A stretch of DNA of 64,000 bases from Climacium dendroides. Taxonomy: Eukaryota; Streptophyta; Bryopsida; Hypnales; Climaciaceae. Position numbers and translations under genes: made by a program. The stretch covers positions 3,720,001-3,784,000 of the forward strand of contig OX467085.1 of the NCBI GenBank assembly GCA_950106755.1, given 5' to 3'. Of this stretch, positions 1 through 10,743 are shown one piece after another; positions within the stretch are counted from its first letter, which is position 1, and every line of letters starts with the position of its first letter. The notes under the pieces are model-generated. The model did not search any database and was not told where the DNA came from. It saw only the letters and a program-made list of their open reading frames with translations.

Positions 1-592
1 TCTGAGTGGATGGGCATCAAGGCGGATGGGCATCAGGGTAGACGGGGATCAAGGCGGACAAGCATGCGCGCAGACACATTGGCGAACGGATAAACGCCTA
101 TATGGAACTAACGAGGAGGATGGGCAATCGAGTTGGGTGGACGAGTGTATAAGCAGGGAGACAAGCGGATGGACAACGGGACGGATGGGTCTACGAGTAA
201 ACGGAGCGATTGGGGTGGACATTGCACACAGGGCAAGCAATGCGGAATATTTCTTTAAAAATTCTATGATGTATCGTAGTGGCGATATTAAATGTCATAG
301 TGATGTTCTAAATTTCAACATTCATCCACATAATGAATAGAAAACATCACATTAACTCATATTACATATCCATAACTCTATTTTCATCTACAATTTGGAG
401 ATTTCATTTAAGAGTGTGTTTGTTAAAGTTCTCTAGCGATTTACAAGGTTTATTTCATGTTTTTTTCCAATAGGCATGGTGCCAGGCCAAAAAATTAGGT
501 GTAATTTTGTATCAAATCAATCCAAAAAAAATACTAGTGTGGACGGGCAGTTCAGGCAAACAGGGCAGATAATCAGGGTGGGCTTACAATAA
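1..592. repeat. Degenerate GC-rich minisatellite
   Basis: Bases 1-240 and 537-592 are rich in short variants of GGACGG, GCGGATGG and GGGCATCA, in contrast to the AT-rich DNA around them. The units are too degenerate to give a period. They resemble worn versions of the CGGACGG/CGGTCGG arrays that precede genes further right. No credible coding frame is present, and the rest of the stretch is AT-rich with nothing recognisable. Confidence 0.5.
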
Positions 593-861
593 TGGTGTTT
601 CAAACTTAAAATTTTGTATAAGTCCATAAAGTGAATCTATTTTTTTCCGACTACCAACAACGAGAAATCACACATTCTTTTATGTCCAGAAGTTCACATT
701 GTAAATAATATTCCAAAATTTTCACTTCAACAATTGTTCAAAATTTTTACCACAATTAAGAATTAAAAATGAGAATATTAGTTATTTAAGGGGGGCTTCA
801 CACCTAAAACAATATGTTGTTATTTTTTTATCTTCATTGTCCAACCATTAGACTTGGATGT

Positions 862-972
862 TATTTACTTATATATATATATATATATATATTTACTTAT
901 ATATATATATATATATATTTACTTATATATATATATATATATATTTACTTATATATATATATATATATATGT
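862..972. repeat. AT dinucleotide minisatellite, four units
   Basis: Four copies of a 26-28 bp unit, each TTTACTT followed by about ten AT dinucleotides. The TTTACTT starts are at 864, 892, 918 and 944. The Tyr/Ile-rich frame that runs through it is an artefact of the repeat. Confidence 0.95.
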
Positions 973-2382
973 ATTGCATAAATAATATTATATGCCATCA
1001 TTACCTACATGAAAAACATTCCACTATATTCTTGTATTCAATAATAATTTATTGCTTTTCTGCAAATGACAACCATATTCTCCTAGAAAGTACTACTATG
1101 CAATTATGTGGAAAAATCACTGAATATTTTATAATACAAATGTTTTGTCTTCCTTGACATACAAAACTATAATAAACATAGATAATTTTTCATTTGAGTT
1201 TCCATTGAGTCATTGATACATAATGTCAAAAAACAATTGACAGTAAAAAACTAAAGACATACACGTAGACAGAAAGGAAAGGAAAACAACTTCAACTACA
1301 TTTGTCTTTTACAAGTACATGAATGAAATTTTCTATGTTTATGTATGTTATATTGTTCAAATTACATTAAAATGTTCAAAGTACTTTTAATTGCATTTTC
1401 TTCTTTGTCGAATACAACAATTAAAATATACAATAACAATTTAGATATTATGTATAGCTTTGTATTTGAATATATCAAAGCATTTTAGGCATTTTAGGCA
1501 TGGAGATATTATATCCAAATGATTAATTATTTTTTTAATACAACCAACAAATTCTAAATTAAACAAGACCACAAGAGGCATATCTAATATTGTCACATTT
1601 AAGTCATATAACATATAAGAAAAATTGAAGATTCTTTCAACTTTCCACACATTAGATGTTTAAGCAACAAAATGACAAAGCTCACCACATTGAATTTGAT
1701 TACATTTCTATTTCTATAGATGTAGTAATGATGCTATGGCTCATTATTTGTTATTAAAAAAAAACCATAGTAATGCTTTAAATTAGGAATTAGAGAATTT
1801 TTTTTGATAATTGTATTGTTGAAATCAAATACCAACCCAAAAGCTAGAATTGTTTGAACGAAACTTGTATTCTTCGTTTGATCATTACAAGAAAATTAAA
1901 CTCTCTGTGTCTATAGCAAAAAATAAAATTACTAAGATGGCAAGGCTTACATTAGTTTGATAATTCTAATGTAAAAAAATAAAAATCTCCTATAACAACA
2001 TTTTGCTAATCCATTCCTTGGCAAGACGTTATATTTGGCCCCTTTTTCTAGTAGACTACAAGTTCGAAATAAACATTTAAATACTTCTCACATATAAATA
2101 TTGGAATTCTAACACAATCATTATCAAAGATTACCATCTTTCAATCCATAAGTGTTTTTTGATTTTCAAAATTTGGTTGTGTACTTTTCAACATTTAATT
2201 TTTCCTTTCATTTCCTTGCACTTCAAAACAAAATGATTCAATTTACCAAAAAATTGTCTTCATGTTGGACATAGAAAAAATCCTTAACATCTCCTAACTC
2301 CTAAGCACTATAAGAAGTCCTTAATATTAGGGATTCAAAGGAATTACAAGTCAAATTGCTTTCACAAATTGCAATTAAATAG
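973..2382. other. AT-rich intergenic DNA, no gene seen
   Basis: AT-rich sequence with short frames on both strands. None shows a known motif or coding-like composition. No repeat with a clear period and no RNA gene could be recognised. Confidence 0.5.
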
Positions 2383-2409
2383 TTTAGGGTTTAGGGTTTA
2401 GAGTTTAGG
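2383..2409 (+). repeat. Interstitial telomere-like repeat
   Basis: Three consecutive TTTAGGG-like heptamers followed by a degenerate one (TTTAGAG) and TTTAGG. This is the plant-type telomere motif, but the tract is far too short and too embedded in ordinary sequence to be a chromosome end. Confidence 0.75.
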
Positions 2410-2539
2410 CTTTAAATGCTTAAAAAAAACACCTTACATTAATAATCATACTTTATGATACATTAGGTGCTTAGTTGCTTATTAGTTGCATAATATCGCC
2501 ATCTATCATCATTAGTGGCACATTGGATGCTGTAGCGGG

Positions 2540-3010
2540 TAGTTGGCGAACGGTCCATGGGTGGCAACTTACCATAGTGGACGGGTAGATGTCGGAGGCG
2601 ATCATTTTGGCATCAAAGGTAGTCGGCGTGGTGGATGGCGGACCAAGCAGTGGATAAGTCCACATTTGATAAGAAAACTGGTGTGGGCGGTCAAGCAATG
2701 GACAGTCCGCGTTGGCTGTCCAAGCGATGTATAGTAGACAGTTGGTCCGTGTCCGTCGCCGGACTGCATTTGGCCGTCCACTCAGTGGATGGTAGGTCCA
2801 AGGCCGCTCCGTGAGGTCTGGGATAGATTCGACGGCAGGCGCATCTAGGTCTAGTGGTGAACAGAGGTATAATTGAGTACAACCTTGGACTAGTCCTCAC
2901 TTCAACTTTCCTTCCAAAAGGAACCAAGTTGGATGTGCTACTATTGTTTTTAGCACCAGTTGCTCCTACATGGTGGAGAGTTGGGGTCATTGATTTTTCA
3001 TTATGTTTTT
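2540..3010 (+). promoter_or_regulatory. Relic of the GC-array promoter module
   Basis: A GC-rich tract of CGTCCG/CGGTC-type words is followed by a TATA-like GGTATAATTG at about 2,865. The segment 2,894-2,992 is visibly homologous to 24,767-24,862, the leader upstream of the RING-protein gene. Shared blocks include CTCACTTCAACT, GGATGTGCTACT, CAGTTGCTCCTA and GAGAGTTGGGGTCAT in the same order. No coding sequence follows, so this looks like the decayed 5' part of an element of the same family as the one starting at 24,412. Confidence 0.65.
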
Positions 3011-3480
3011 TGGTTACTATATTCACTCGTCCATGCCTATTTTACGACTCTATTGGGGCTAAAAAGGCCTTATTTGTTAAATTGAGACAAAATGGTCATT
3101 TTGAGACTTTTGAATTAGACCTCGAAAGCTTTAGTGAATGGAAAGTTGTTGAATTCTAAGATAAATCTGAAGCATTATAGCGTTATTTATTATAGTGTTC
3201 ATTAAGGCGTCAAAGAGCAGCCCAAAAATCAGTGTAAAATGAGGGCCACTTTTTTTACAAAATATAAAGCGGCATGAAGCCTCAGTATACAGAAATGCTC
3301 TAACAAATGTGGAGGTGTACTTTGCATATCTACCTATCTCCAAAAATGAAAAATGAAGACCCTCAATATACATGCGACCTATTACTACTTTAATCGTATT
3401 AGGGTTTCCATATACAGCCTTTCTATTTATAGTAAAGAAAACTCAGAAACCAAAGGCTTCGAAAAATATACTACGTCACT

Positions 3481-4371
3481 TTACTTATTGTTGTTTTCCG
3501 TATCCTTGAGCTTCGCAACCGCTCTCAAGATATCCTCACGTCGAGAAGGATACGCAGGCCCACATTTACCATCTTGCCCCCTCCAGGAGCTCGAGCTGCT
3601 TGATATATTATGCTTTCGCTTCTGTCTGCACGCACCAAGAGTAAGATCGGAAGCAGAAAGGGACTTTGATCCTCCGGTTGGCGGTTTAGAAGTTGACGTA
3701 ATTACATTGTCTTTGTATAGAGAAGGATTCCCACCAGAGTTAGAGCGCAGAGAACGCTGATGATCTCTAAGAACCCTCTGACGAAAGAGACTATCCGTTG
3801 AGGGCAGCCGACGTGCTCCCAAGGACATGGTACGTCGCGATCCATTATCTTCAAGCCGAGGTAAAGCACTTGGAGTTGGCATTCGATCCTTGACAATCGG
3901 ACGGTGGTCCTCACTAGACGCCGACTTGTTCGGAGGATGAAGCCCAAGACGTAGAGCATCAGACGGACTAACCATGTTATTGTCGACTCCAGGACGACTT
4001 CGACATTCTCCGCCGAGGAGATCGAGTTTTCTACTTATTGCACCTTCTGTGCACAAATTCGGAGAGATGGGCCCCCCTCCAGCAGATGAGGTCATTTTCA
4101 GTGGAGACGGAGAACAAGTGCGCGACTTGGACCAGTCGCGACTTGGCGGTGAGTCAACGACGCTGTCCTCGACATCTCCCTTGGAGTAGTCTATGGCTGC
4201 AGACGAGGCGTCGACGGCCAAATGCAATATGTATGGTTTGGATACAAGAGCCGAGCATCCGCTCCCTGCAAAAGAATCCAACCCTCTAGATTGTGGTTTT
4301 TCAGACCCGGATAGCATACTCCTCGTGAGTCGCTGTTTCTTTGTTGTCTTGCGGAACGGCTCCTCTACTAC
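3481..4371 (-). CDS. Gene A last exon: Ser/Arg-rich tail, unknown function
   Basis: The exon begins after a TTTCTTGCGCTAG acceptor at 4,372-4,373 and stays open for about 296 codons to TAA at 3,481. The part from the internal Met at 4,317 is 278 residues. The product is rich in Ser, Arg, Pro and Lys, with a polyserine run near residue 240 of the Met-initiated part and an Asp/Glu/Lys-rich C-terminus. I recognise no domain. The composition suggests a disordered, nuclear-type region. It follows the FCP1-like exon in phase across a 189-bp intron, which is the reason for assigning it to gene A. It could instead be a separate small gene starting at 4,317. This exon contains no nonsense codon, unlike the preceding ones. 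Confidence 0.5.
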   Translation of the reverse strand, partial: VVEEPFRKTTKKQRLTRSMLSGSEKPQSRGLDSFAGSGCSALVSKPYILHLAVDASSAAIDYSKGDVEDSVVDSPPSRDWSKSRTCSPSPLKMTSSAGGGPISPNLCTEGAISRKLDLLGGECRSRPGVDNNMVSPSDALRLGLHPPNKSASSEDHRPIVKDRMPTPSALPRLEDNGSRRTMSLGARRLPSTDSLFRQRVLRDHQRSLRSNSGGNPSLYKDNVITSTSKPPTGGSKSLSASDLTLGACRQKRKHNISSSSSSWRGQDGKCGPAYPSRREDILRAVAKLKDTENNNK

Positions 4372-4560
4372 CTAGCGCAAGAAATAGTCATTTTTCATGC
4401 AGACATACAAAGAATCGAAATTTAGAAATGCAAGTCAAACAACAACACCCTTGTAAGGACAACACTAGGAACTCATAGAGATTTTCAATGAAAATTGGAA
4501 ATAGATTGAAAATTGGAAATAGTCTATACAAATGAATATATTTACATAAGTATATCATAC
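4372..4560 (-). other. Predicted intron 5 of gene A
   Basis: AT-rich 189-bp gap bounded by a GTATGA donor (complement of 4,555-4,560) and a CTAG acceptor (complement of 4,372-4,375). Splicing keeps phase 0. It contains no clear copy of the palindrome found in the other gene A introns. Confidence 0.5.
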
Positions 4561-5436
4561 AACATGTCGCCCTAAAATTTGCTCGATATCCCTATGCTAC
4601 ACGGACTATTTCCTACGATTACGGGGACTAATAATATTGCCCGTGCCGAGCTCGTAGCATGCACCCATGACCCTTGCGGACTCTTTCATGGCCTCTACTA
4701 CAACTTTGAGGCACGATTCATCGCGATTGAGTGGCTGTAAGCCGATTCGATTGTTGTCTATATACTCCATCAGCTTGCCTTTTAAGTAATGCTCATGCAG
4801 GCGCCGTAGCCATGGAAGGAGCTCTCCCATGAGCACGTCGTCTTTTCGCTTAGCGTGAGACCATGAATCTAAGAAAATCGCGTTTCCACTCACATTGTAG
4901 ATACTCTTTAGGGGAGTATCGTCAATGAGAATGGTTTCGTACATGTAAAACGGCCTATTCCCATCGTTGATCTAGAAGAGGCCATCTTCCAGGACTTTCA
5001 GGAATAGTTTCTTCCCCCCTTGGTGAAAGAATTTGCCAGGAGCGATTTCTATCGTCGTACACAGCTCCTGGCCTAGTATATCGTAAGGGGATTTACAGCC
5101 CTGGAACAAGTGCCCCGCGATGGGTTCCGTAGTTTTCTTCATCATGGAGGTCCACACGACAACCCTATCCGCGATCTCCCAGAGCTGCCGCAAAAATTCT
5201 CCGACATTCTTTCGAGCATACACAAACTTCAACCCGATGCTAGTTGGATTCCTGTGGCAGAGAACATTGTCTTCGACATTGTGGAACTTAAATTTGATAT
5301 CCTCGGGGGACTTCTGCACGCTTTGACATAGCACTTCGTTCAAGTCCAAGACAATGTTCAGCCATTTTCTCTGCATTGGAGGAACTAAGGGTGGCACGTT
5401 CCGCGGCACGACCTCTCTCTGCTCCTGCGTTTCTAC
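4561..5436 (-). pseudogene. FCP1/NIF-like HAD phosphatase domain (gene A exon)
   Basis: The reading frame encodes the recognisable core of the FCP1/NIF (SCP-type) branch of HAD phosphatases, enzymes that dephosphorylate Ser/Thr such as those in the RNA polymerase II tail. Motif I reads DLNEVLC: the nucleophile Asp is kept and the second Asp is Asn, as in some plant relatives. Motif II is VVVWTSM. The late motif ILIDDTPLKS supplies the Asp pair. A TAG at 4,972-4,974 sits exactly where the family usually has an aromatic residue after GLF. The frame then continues for nine codons into the next block without a shift. Two more in-frame TAG codons (4,606 and 4,597) lie near the 3' end. The exon starts after a TTTCGTCAG acceptor at 5,437-5,438. 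Without readthrough the product would lack the second half of the catalytic core. Confidence 0.8.
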
Positions 5437-5970
5437 CTGACGAAAGCAAGACAACACTGAGATGGAGTTACTTGTTGAAATGCAGAATCGGGAGAGCCAG
5501 GAAGTAGGGAATTGCATTGGAATCCACTTATTGACTGGGGTTCCCCACTAGGAAAAGCTGTCATTGGGATCGGGCGATGCACGCTAACATATTTTGGAAG
5601 CTGGTCATCAAAAAAATGTACAATTAGACTAGTCCGCGCTTGAATTTCTTACAATCCACATATTTTATTTACTTAGATTCAAAAATACATTCTGCAAAAT
5701 TTTCTTTTCGTCGAGTCGAAAAGCTTGTACAGTCAGTGACAACTATGTTACACTATACTACATAAACTTCGACCACAGATGGGTTCTCCGTCAGCGCACG
5801 CATTTAAGATGAGGCGACACCACCCTGTCATGAATCATGACCAGAAGTATGAGTCCAACATAATTGCATTTTCTGCATTCTTCTATTTTAGTCCGATTAG
5901 CCACAAAAGCACGTACTAGGATTAGAATTCTTTAGACTCAATCAAAATTGTAAGGATCCACACTATGTAC
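5437..5970 (-). other. Predicted intron 4 of gene A
   Basis: A 534-bp gap with donor GTACAT after CAG (exon end 5,971) and a pyrimidine-rich acceptor ending TCAG (exon start 5,436), in phase 0. It contains a palindrome variant, CTTTTCG-TCGAGT-CGAAAAG, at 5,704-5,723. No coding sequence was seen within it. Confidence 0.55.
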
Positions 5971-7617
5971 CTGCGTAGATTCGTCGGGAAATCCATCTCC
6001 AACACCCACGACCTCGTCATCTTCATAATCCACTAGATCATTCAGTCTGTGGGACTCATACTCGAGCTGCACTAGATCAACCAACGTCGTGACACATTGT
6101 GGCACTTCAACCTCTTTAGTTTCCTATGCCACGGCATTGGACGGCCCGGCCTCTGCTTGAGTGGTATCGTTGAGTCGACGATAATCCTTGGGAGTAGGGA
6201 CTTGGCTATCTGAAGATGCAGGATCCTACATCTCTTGAATGATGACCTCTATCACAGCACGATCAGGGAAACTTTGCCTTGGAGGGTCACTTTGGGGGAC
6301 GGAGAGTGGCGCCTTCCCCTCACGTTGGTTGGCGGCGTCGACGTTATCGTCGACTCGAGGATAAGTGGGCTGGCGTTGTAACTCTGCGGCCTGACTAGGG
6401 ACTACAGTGCTACATGGAAGCAATGCCGCCTCATGCCTCGCAACCATAGGTTGAACAAGCGTAACACCTTGGGGGAGCATTTGTTGAGCCTCCAAGGTTT
6501 GAAGGATCTATACCAATTTGGCCTCCATTGTTGCCATCTTCTTCTTTGACGCCTCGCTCTCGGCCTTGGCTCCATCAAGGTCTTTCTTCGTCTGGGCCTT
6601 CTCTGCCAACCTTGCTTTTCGCCTCATTCGCCTCTCTTCCTCCTCTTTCCAGTAGCCTTTCTCGACCTTGATGACAGTGCCATCTCGAGCGATGACGGGC
6701 TTCATCTCTTTCACCTTCGGAGGCCCGTCATGATCTTCGTCGTCATCGGAGGAGTGATGCCTGTTTAACTCCTCTTCATCAGAAGAATCACTACTCAGTT
6801 GATGTATCACGGGCGGGGGTTTTATCAATTCTTCCGCCGTCTCCTCTTATGTGGTCAAATTGGTGTCCGTCGTTGGAATGTCTACTGCCTCCACCAGTTG
6901 ACTCCCGGACCCACAACCCTGGACGACCTGCATCGCTCTGCCTTCTACGACACTTTCTTCTATAGGGTCCATCTCCACATCAGCGTGGACACTATCTTCC
7001 GTACTTGTCCTTCGGCGGCGAGTTTGAGGTCGGCGAAGGAGCCGATCGATCTCTGTATCCGACTCGAACTCATCGCCCAAATTTGTAGGACAAACCAGTA
7101 AGGGTTGTTGGACTGCAGCAACTTCCGGTTCTGCCTCCCTGTACCTTGCTACATTTTGCAACTCCATTGGCTCTCCTTGCGGCTCCAATGGGTCTCCTTG
7201 CGAGCACAATGGCTCTCCTTGGGTCTCTGTAGGATCTCCTTGCGTACATTGACTCGCACTCGGGAGGTCGACAGGAACAACCGGAGCGGACATCCACGAA
7301 TAGACTTGGAACGTATTCGTTCCATATTCATCAATGCCCTCTATCCCCGTATCATCACAGACTTGTGAGCCACCGGTCTCTTGCCTATATTGCCTGAGTT
7401 CCAGCACGTTAGCTGGAGATACAAAGCTCTTAGCTGGGGATGAAGGAGAGCTATCTTCCTCTACATCTTGAGATACAGGGCGGACATATGTAATTGTGTA
7501 AGGCGAGTTCGAAAACAAATAGTCGTTCATGTCCATCTTCCTCGCCAAATAAGAGATCTTCAAGAGAGACTTCGCATCTTCTCGATCACTAAATCCATAA
7601 AAATAAGCCCCGAACAT
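5971..7617 (-). pseudogene. Gene A exon: end of methyltransferase-like domain and acidic linker
   Basis: The exon opens with MFGAYFYGFSDREDA directly after the splice acceptor at 7,618-7,619. This completes the SAM-binding segment started in the previous exon: in N4/N6 DNA methylases the glycine motif is followed by an A-K-x-x-G-x-x-Y-x-G-[IF]-[DS] block. The next 270 residues contain imperfect repeats of QGEP/QGDP type around residues 130-165 and no recognised domain. A Ser/Asp/Glu patch and a strongly charged K/E/R helix, probably coiled coil, follow at 6,830-6,510, then a Gln/Pro-rich stretch. In-frame stops are at 6,847 (TAA), 6,508 (TAG), 6,226 (TAG) and 6,124 (TAG), with the frame otherwise open down to the donor at 5,970. 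Two palindrome copies (6,163-6,187 and 6,343-6,365) lie inside this exon. Confidence 0.55.
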
Positions 7618-7797
7618 CTGTGAAGACGGAGAAGTGAAGTGCATGTTAGAAATCAATAATGCACCAACTCCAATTATCGTCGACTCGACGATAACATCAT
7701 ACTACCCTAAACCACAGAAATCAATCATCAAGATAGAGACACAAACTACCTATTTATCATCGAGTTGACGATAACTTGTACTGAGTAAGAGACTAAC
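7618..7797 (-). other. Predicted intron 3 of gene A, with two palindromes
   Basis: 180 bp with donor GTTAGT after AAG (exon end 7,798) and acceptor TTCACAG (exon start 7,617), phase 0. Removing it joins the two halves of a SAM-motif block, which supports the call. It contains palindrome copies at 7,673-7,695 (perfect) and 7,753-7,775. Confidence 0.75.
7673..7695. repeat. Perfect palindrome copy in gene A intron 3
   Basis: TTATCGTCGA, C, TCGACGATAA: two perfect 10-nt arms around one base, inside the 180-bp intron. It is the best match to the consensus within gene A. Confidence 0.95.
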
Positions 7798-9110
7798 CTT
7801 AGATGCTAACATGAATTTAGGGCCCGTGTATAGTCCCAAGACATTCTCCTCGGGAATAGCAAAATCTTGGAGGATCTGGAGATAGAACTCCATTCTGAGT
7901 TCTGTTGGATGTATCCTCCACTTAGCCTCCGTATTCCTCGAGGCGTCAGAATAATAGATACAGGATATCGGTGTGTCGTATTCAGGTTTCCTATTCTGAC
8001 GGACCTTGGCCGCAAACTCACTTCCTTTTTTGAAGAGGAAGACAAGTGGCACGTCGAGAGCTGTGGATCGGTTGATGATGTTTTCCAGCATCTCTGCCTT
8101 GCTTGGAACATAAAAAGATTTGGCGTGGTCGTACTCTTTGAGTTTGTATGCTGCAAACTTGAACGCCGCCTTGACATCATCTTTTCCCTGCAGAATGAGG
8201 AGCCAGACGTTCAGCTCTGTCATTTTTGGTTCGAGCTTTTCCTGAAGAAAGCTCAAAAAAGGGTCCAAGGATGCCACCTTCTCCGTGTTGACAAAACTAG
8301 GGATATGCCTCACGTCCAACACAGCAAGGTTTATGTTCCGGAGATGATACTGGTATTGCGAGCTCTTCACTAAAGTCTTACCCGCAGCATCAATACCTCG
8401 CGTCTGCACTCCACCCATAGGGGCCTTCAATTGGTACTTCAATTTAATGAAGCGGCAGAACATGTAGAAGACTTCAGGATAAAACTTCTCTAGGTCATTC
8501 AACCGCTTCAGCCATGCGTCGTTCTTCAAACGACTAATAAAGTACCCCACTTTGGGGTAGGACAACAGAAAATCCCACGTCCCGGAAGAAAACCGATGCC
8601 TGGATTTCCAGGCCTTCCACGTGGTATGAGCAATGTCTCCTCCAGTTCCAAAAAATTTTATTGCTGGGTTTATGGCCATCAAGTCCTGAAGTACGACTTT
8701 CTTTCGCTTTCGTTGCTCTATCCAGTCTCCATGTGCTAGACTGTCAGGCACCAAGATTCAGTTTTTAGGTACCGTGACTTTTGGGTAAATAGCCTTTCGC
8801 CCCGGTGTTTCAGCTAACAAATGTTGGGCAAGGACTTTGTAGTCCACGTCCGTAAACCGTCCACAGTGCGTGAAGAACTCCTTTTTTAGAGAAGAGTTTT
8901 TCGGTTTGTATCCTTGTACAGGTTCAGGGATACGGGATTTACGAGCTCGCCATCGGAATGTTTCGTCAAGAAGCGCTCCCAAAATACCCACATGTCGTCG
9001 GGCAAAGTTATAATCTGGATTTCATTTTTCAAGTCCGTGGGTCCTTTGATCGACGCACCATCCTTATCAGGATTGATGTTCTGGAAGCGCTGGACAACAT
9101 CGGTAAATTT
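7798..9110 (-). pseudogene. DNA-methyltransferase-like domain, degenerate (gene A exon)
   Basis: The exon starts KFTDVVQRF after a TTCTGCAG acceptor. It passes a probable 1-nt frameshift between about 8,900 and 8,990, then runs open to 7,798 except for TGA at 8,758. Near its end comes HPTELRMEFY, then NVLGLYTGPKFMLASK. Together with the first residues of the next exon this mirrors the conserved block of N4/N6 (DpnA/ParB-linked) DNA methylases: HPTxKP, a spacer, VLDPFxGSGTT, AAxxxGRxYxG. The catalytic-looking residues are altered: DPFxGSG reads GLYTGPK, and I see no DPPY/NPPY motif. I therefore expect a methyltransferase fold that has lost or changed activity. It follows a ParB-like domain, a pairing known from phage and bacterial modification enzymes. 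Confidence 0.55.
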
Positions 9111-9294
9111 CTGCAGAATGCAAAGACAATAAAGTCCGTGAATCAGTGTGATTTGAAAAATTTTCACAAGTACTACAATGACTATAGTAACAACAATTTT
9201 CACACCACAAAGAGTAGCAGACAAGGCAATCGTGGGAAAATCTACTTCCAAATCAATAGAGCGTTTATCGTCGACCCGACGATGAACCTCATAC
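9111..9294 (-). other. Predicted intron 2 of gene A, with one palindrome
   Basis: 184 bp with donor GTATGAG after ATT (exon end 9,295) and acceptor GCATTCTGCAG (exon start 9,110), phase 0. It explains the change of reading frame between the two exons. A palindrome copy lies at 9,263-9,287. Confidence 0.75.
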
Positions 9295-10743
9295 AATAGT
9301 ACCCACTGTATAATCCGCACAGTTGAAAACTACTCCGTTCTTCCGTGTAGACCCCTCCGATTCTATATCCGTGGGACGCTTGTAAGCAATCCAAATATTG
9401 CGGCAACTAATGATCTGGTTTTCCCAAGTTGGTTGGACGAGATTCAGGTGGTTTGTACAATTGTAAAACCTCGAAATGTTTCTCAATTTACTGGCATCCA
9501 GGCTCCACACAATAAACGCATCCCACGCTTGCAACTCACTTCTGCGCTTATCTCCGTGAGGGAGAATGTCCTGAAGTTGCATGGAAGCTGTAATACTATG
9601 TTGCCCATTGATAATCATGAATTTGCCATGCTTAATTTCATCCCATTTTTGAAGCTTTGTCTTAAGGAGCTTCTTGTTTGCATCCACGGGAGTAAGGCAA
9701 ACCTGCTGCCGCTGCTTAATGTCGCCGAGTTGTATAAGCTGATTTTTAACAGATTTGACAATGTCCTTCTGCAATGTACGAATGATGTACTGATCATCAG
9801 CAACAATACATTGGGAAATAGGCACAGAAATTGTCTCCATTTTAAGACAATAACAGTCCTCATGTTGAGCCCAGAAGTCACGCCGAATTAATGCAAACTT
9901 CTCGTGATCTTGTAGAGGAGTTTCATCTTTTTCCGTGGGAGCGGAGACGTTTGTTAGTCCTAATGCTGACACAGACGCAGCCGCTAACGCCAGAGCTTGG
10001 GCAGCAGACTTCCTCCTCTTCCTAACGGATTCTCCCAGTTCAGACGATGTTGTCGCTCGCTTTTGGGGTTCAAACCTTGGTTGGGAATGAATTGGTTGAG
10101 TTCTGCCCAAGGAACCAGACCCAGATGCTCGGGGATTGGGAATTTGAGGACTCCGAGTTGCCCCAGGGACGATTCCTCCAACAGCAGGCCTTGTTTCTTT
10201 ATTTGTGTAGGCGTATCTGTCCAGGGCTTGCCAAATAAGCTGGAGCCTCTGTGCCATTGACCTTGCAGACCCGTCTTTCCAAGGTACGTATCCCATCTTC
10301 CGGTAATCTTCATTCAAAGAATCCATGTGGGAGCCCTCCATGAAATTCATTAGAGTGGCAAGGTTGAACTTGCCGTGGTTGGCCTGGACGTTGATTACAA
10401 TTGAATGGTTATGGCCTCTCTCCTTGCCATTGTCGTCAACGTCTCGAAGAACGATGACGATGTAATTCTGTTGGTGATCTTCTATCACTGACACCTTTTC
10501 ATTTAGATTCCATGGCAAGTAGTTTTCAGTACCCTGCGCACGGTAACGGAGGAACACGAAATCCTTCCATCTACTCACGCCAAACGTCTACGTTGCTACA
10601 TGGTCTTTCAGCTCCCATAGTTGTCCATAGCTTTCTTCCATTTCTGAAATGAATGGTTCATCCTTCAGGGGATTAATGAATGGCTGAAGGTGATCTGCAG
10701 TTCTTGAGTAGTCATAGTTGTCTTCAGTCCCCATAGTAACAAG
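9295..10743 (-). pseudogene. ParB-like domain exon, start of gene A
   Basis: A TTGCAG acceptor ends at 10,744. The first ATG is at 10,734-10,732 and gives the start MGTEDNYDY. TAG at 10,588 interrupts the frame, which then continues to 9,295. The first 150 residues match nothing I know. A Ser/Pro/Arg linker and an Ala-rich stretch follow. Then a segment with ISVPISQ, a spacer, QLIQLGD, and FMIINGQHSITASM matches the ParB/sulfiredoxin-like fold: the opening 'I.PL..I' strand, the 'I...G...P' helix-strand, and the [V/I][V/I][D/N]G.HR..A signature with Gln-His at the usual G-x-H-R site. ParB-like domains bind or cut DNA or hydrolyse CTP; which applies here is unknown. The following exon carries the methyltransferase-like region. 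Confidence 0.6.

Noticed and set aside
858..1157. Tyr/Ile-rich ORF across the AT repeat
   Set aside because: Pure product of the (AT)n minisatellite; no coding character after the repeat.
2383..2409. Telomere or subtelomere at the TTTAGGG tracts (also 36,085-36,112)
   Set aside because: Only three or four heptamers in each, embedded in ordinary sequence; short interstitial motifs are common in plants.
3481..10743. Giant-virus or phage insertion as the source of gene A
   Set aside because: The methylase and ParB domains are phage-like, but the gene has several spliceosomal introns and no viral core genes are nearby. Ancient transfer cannot be excluded; a recent insertion is not supported.
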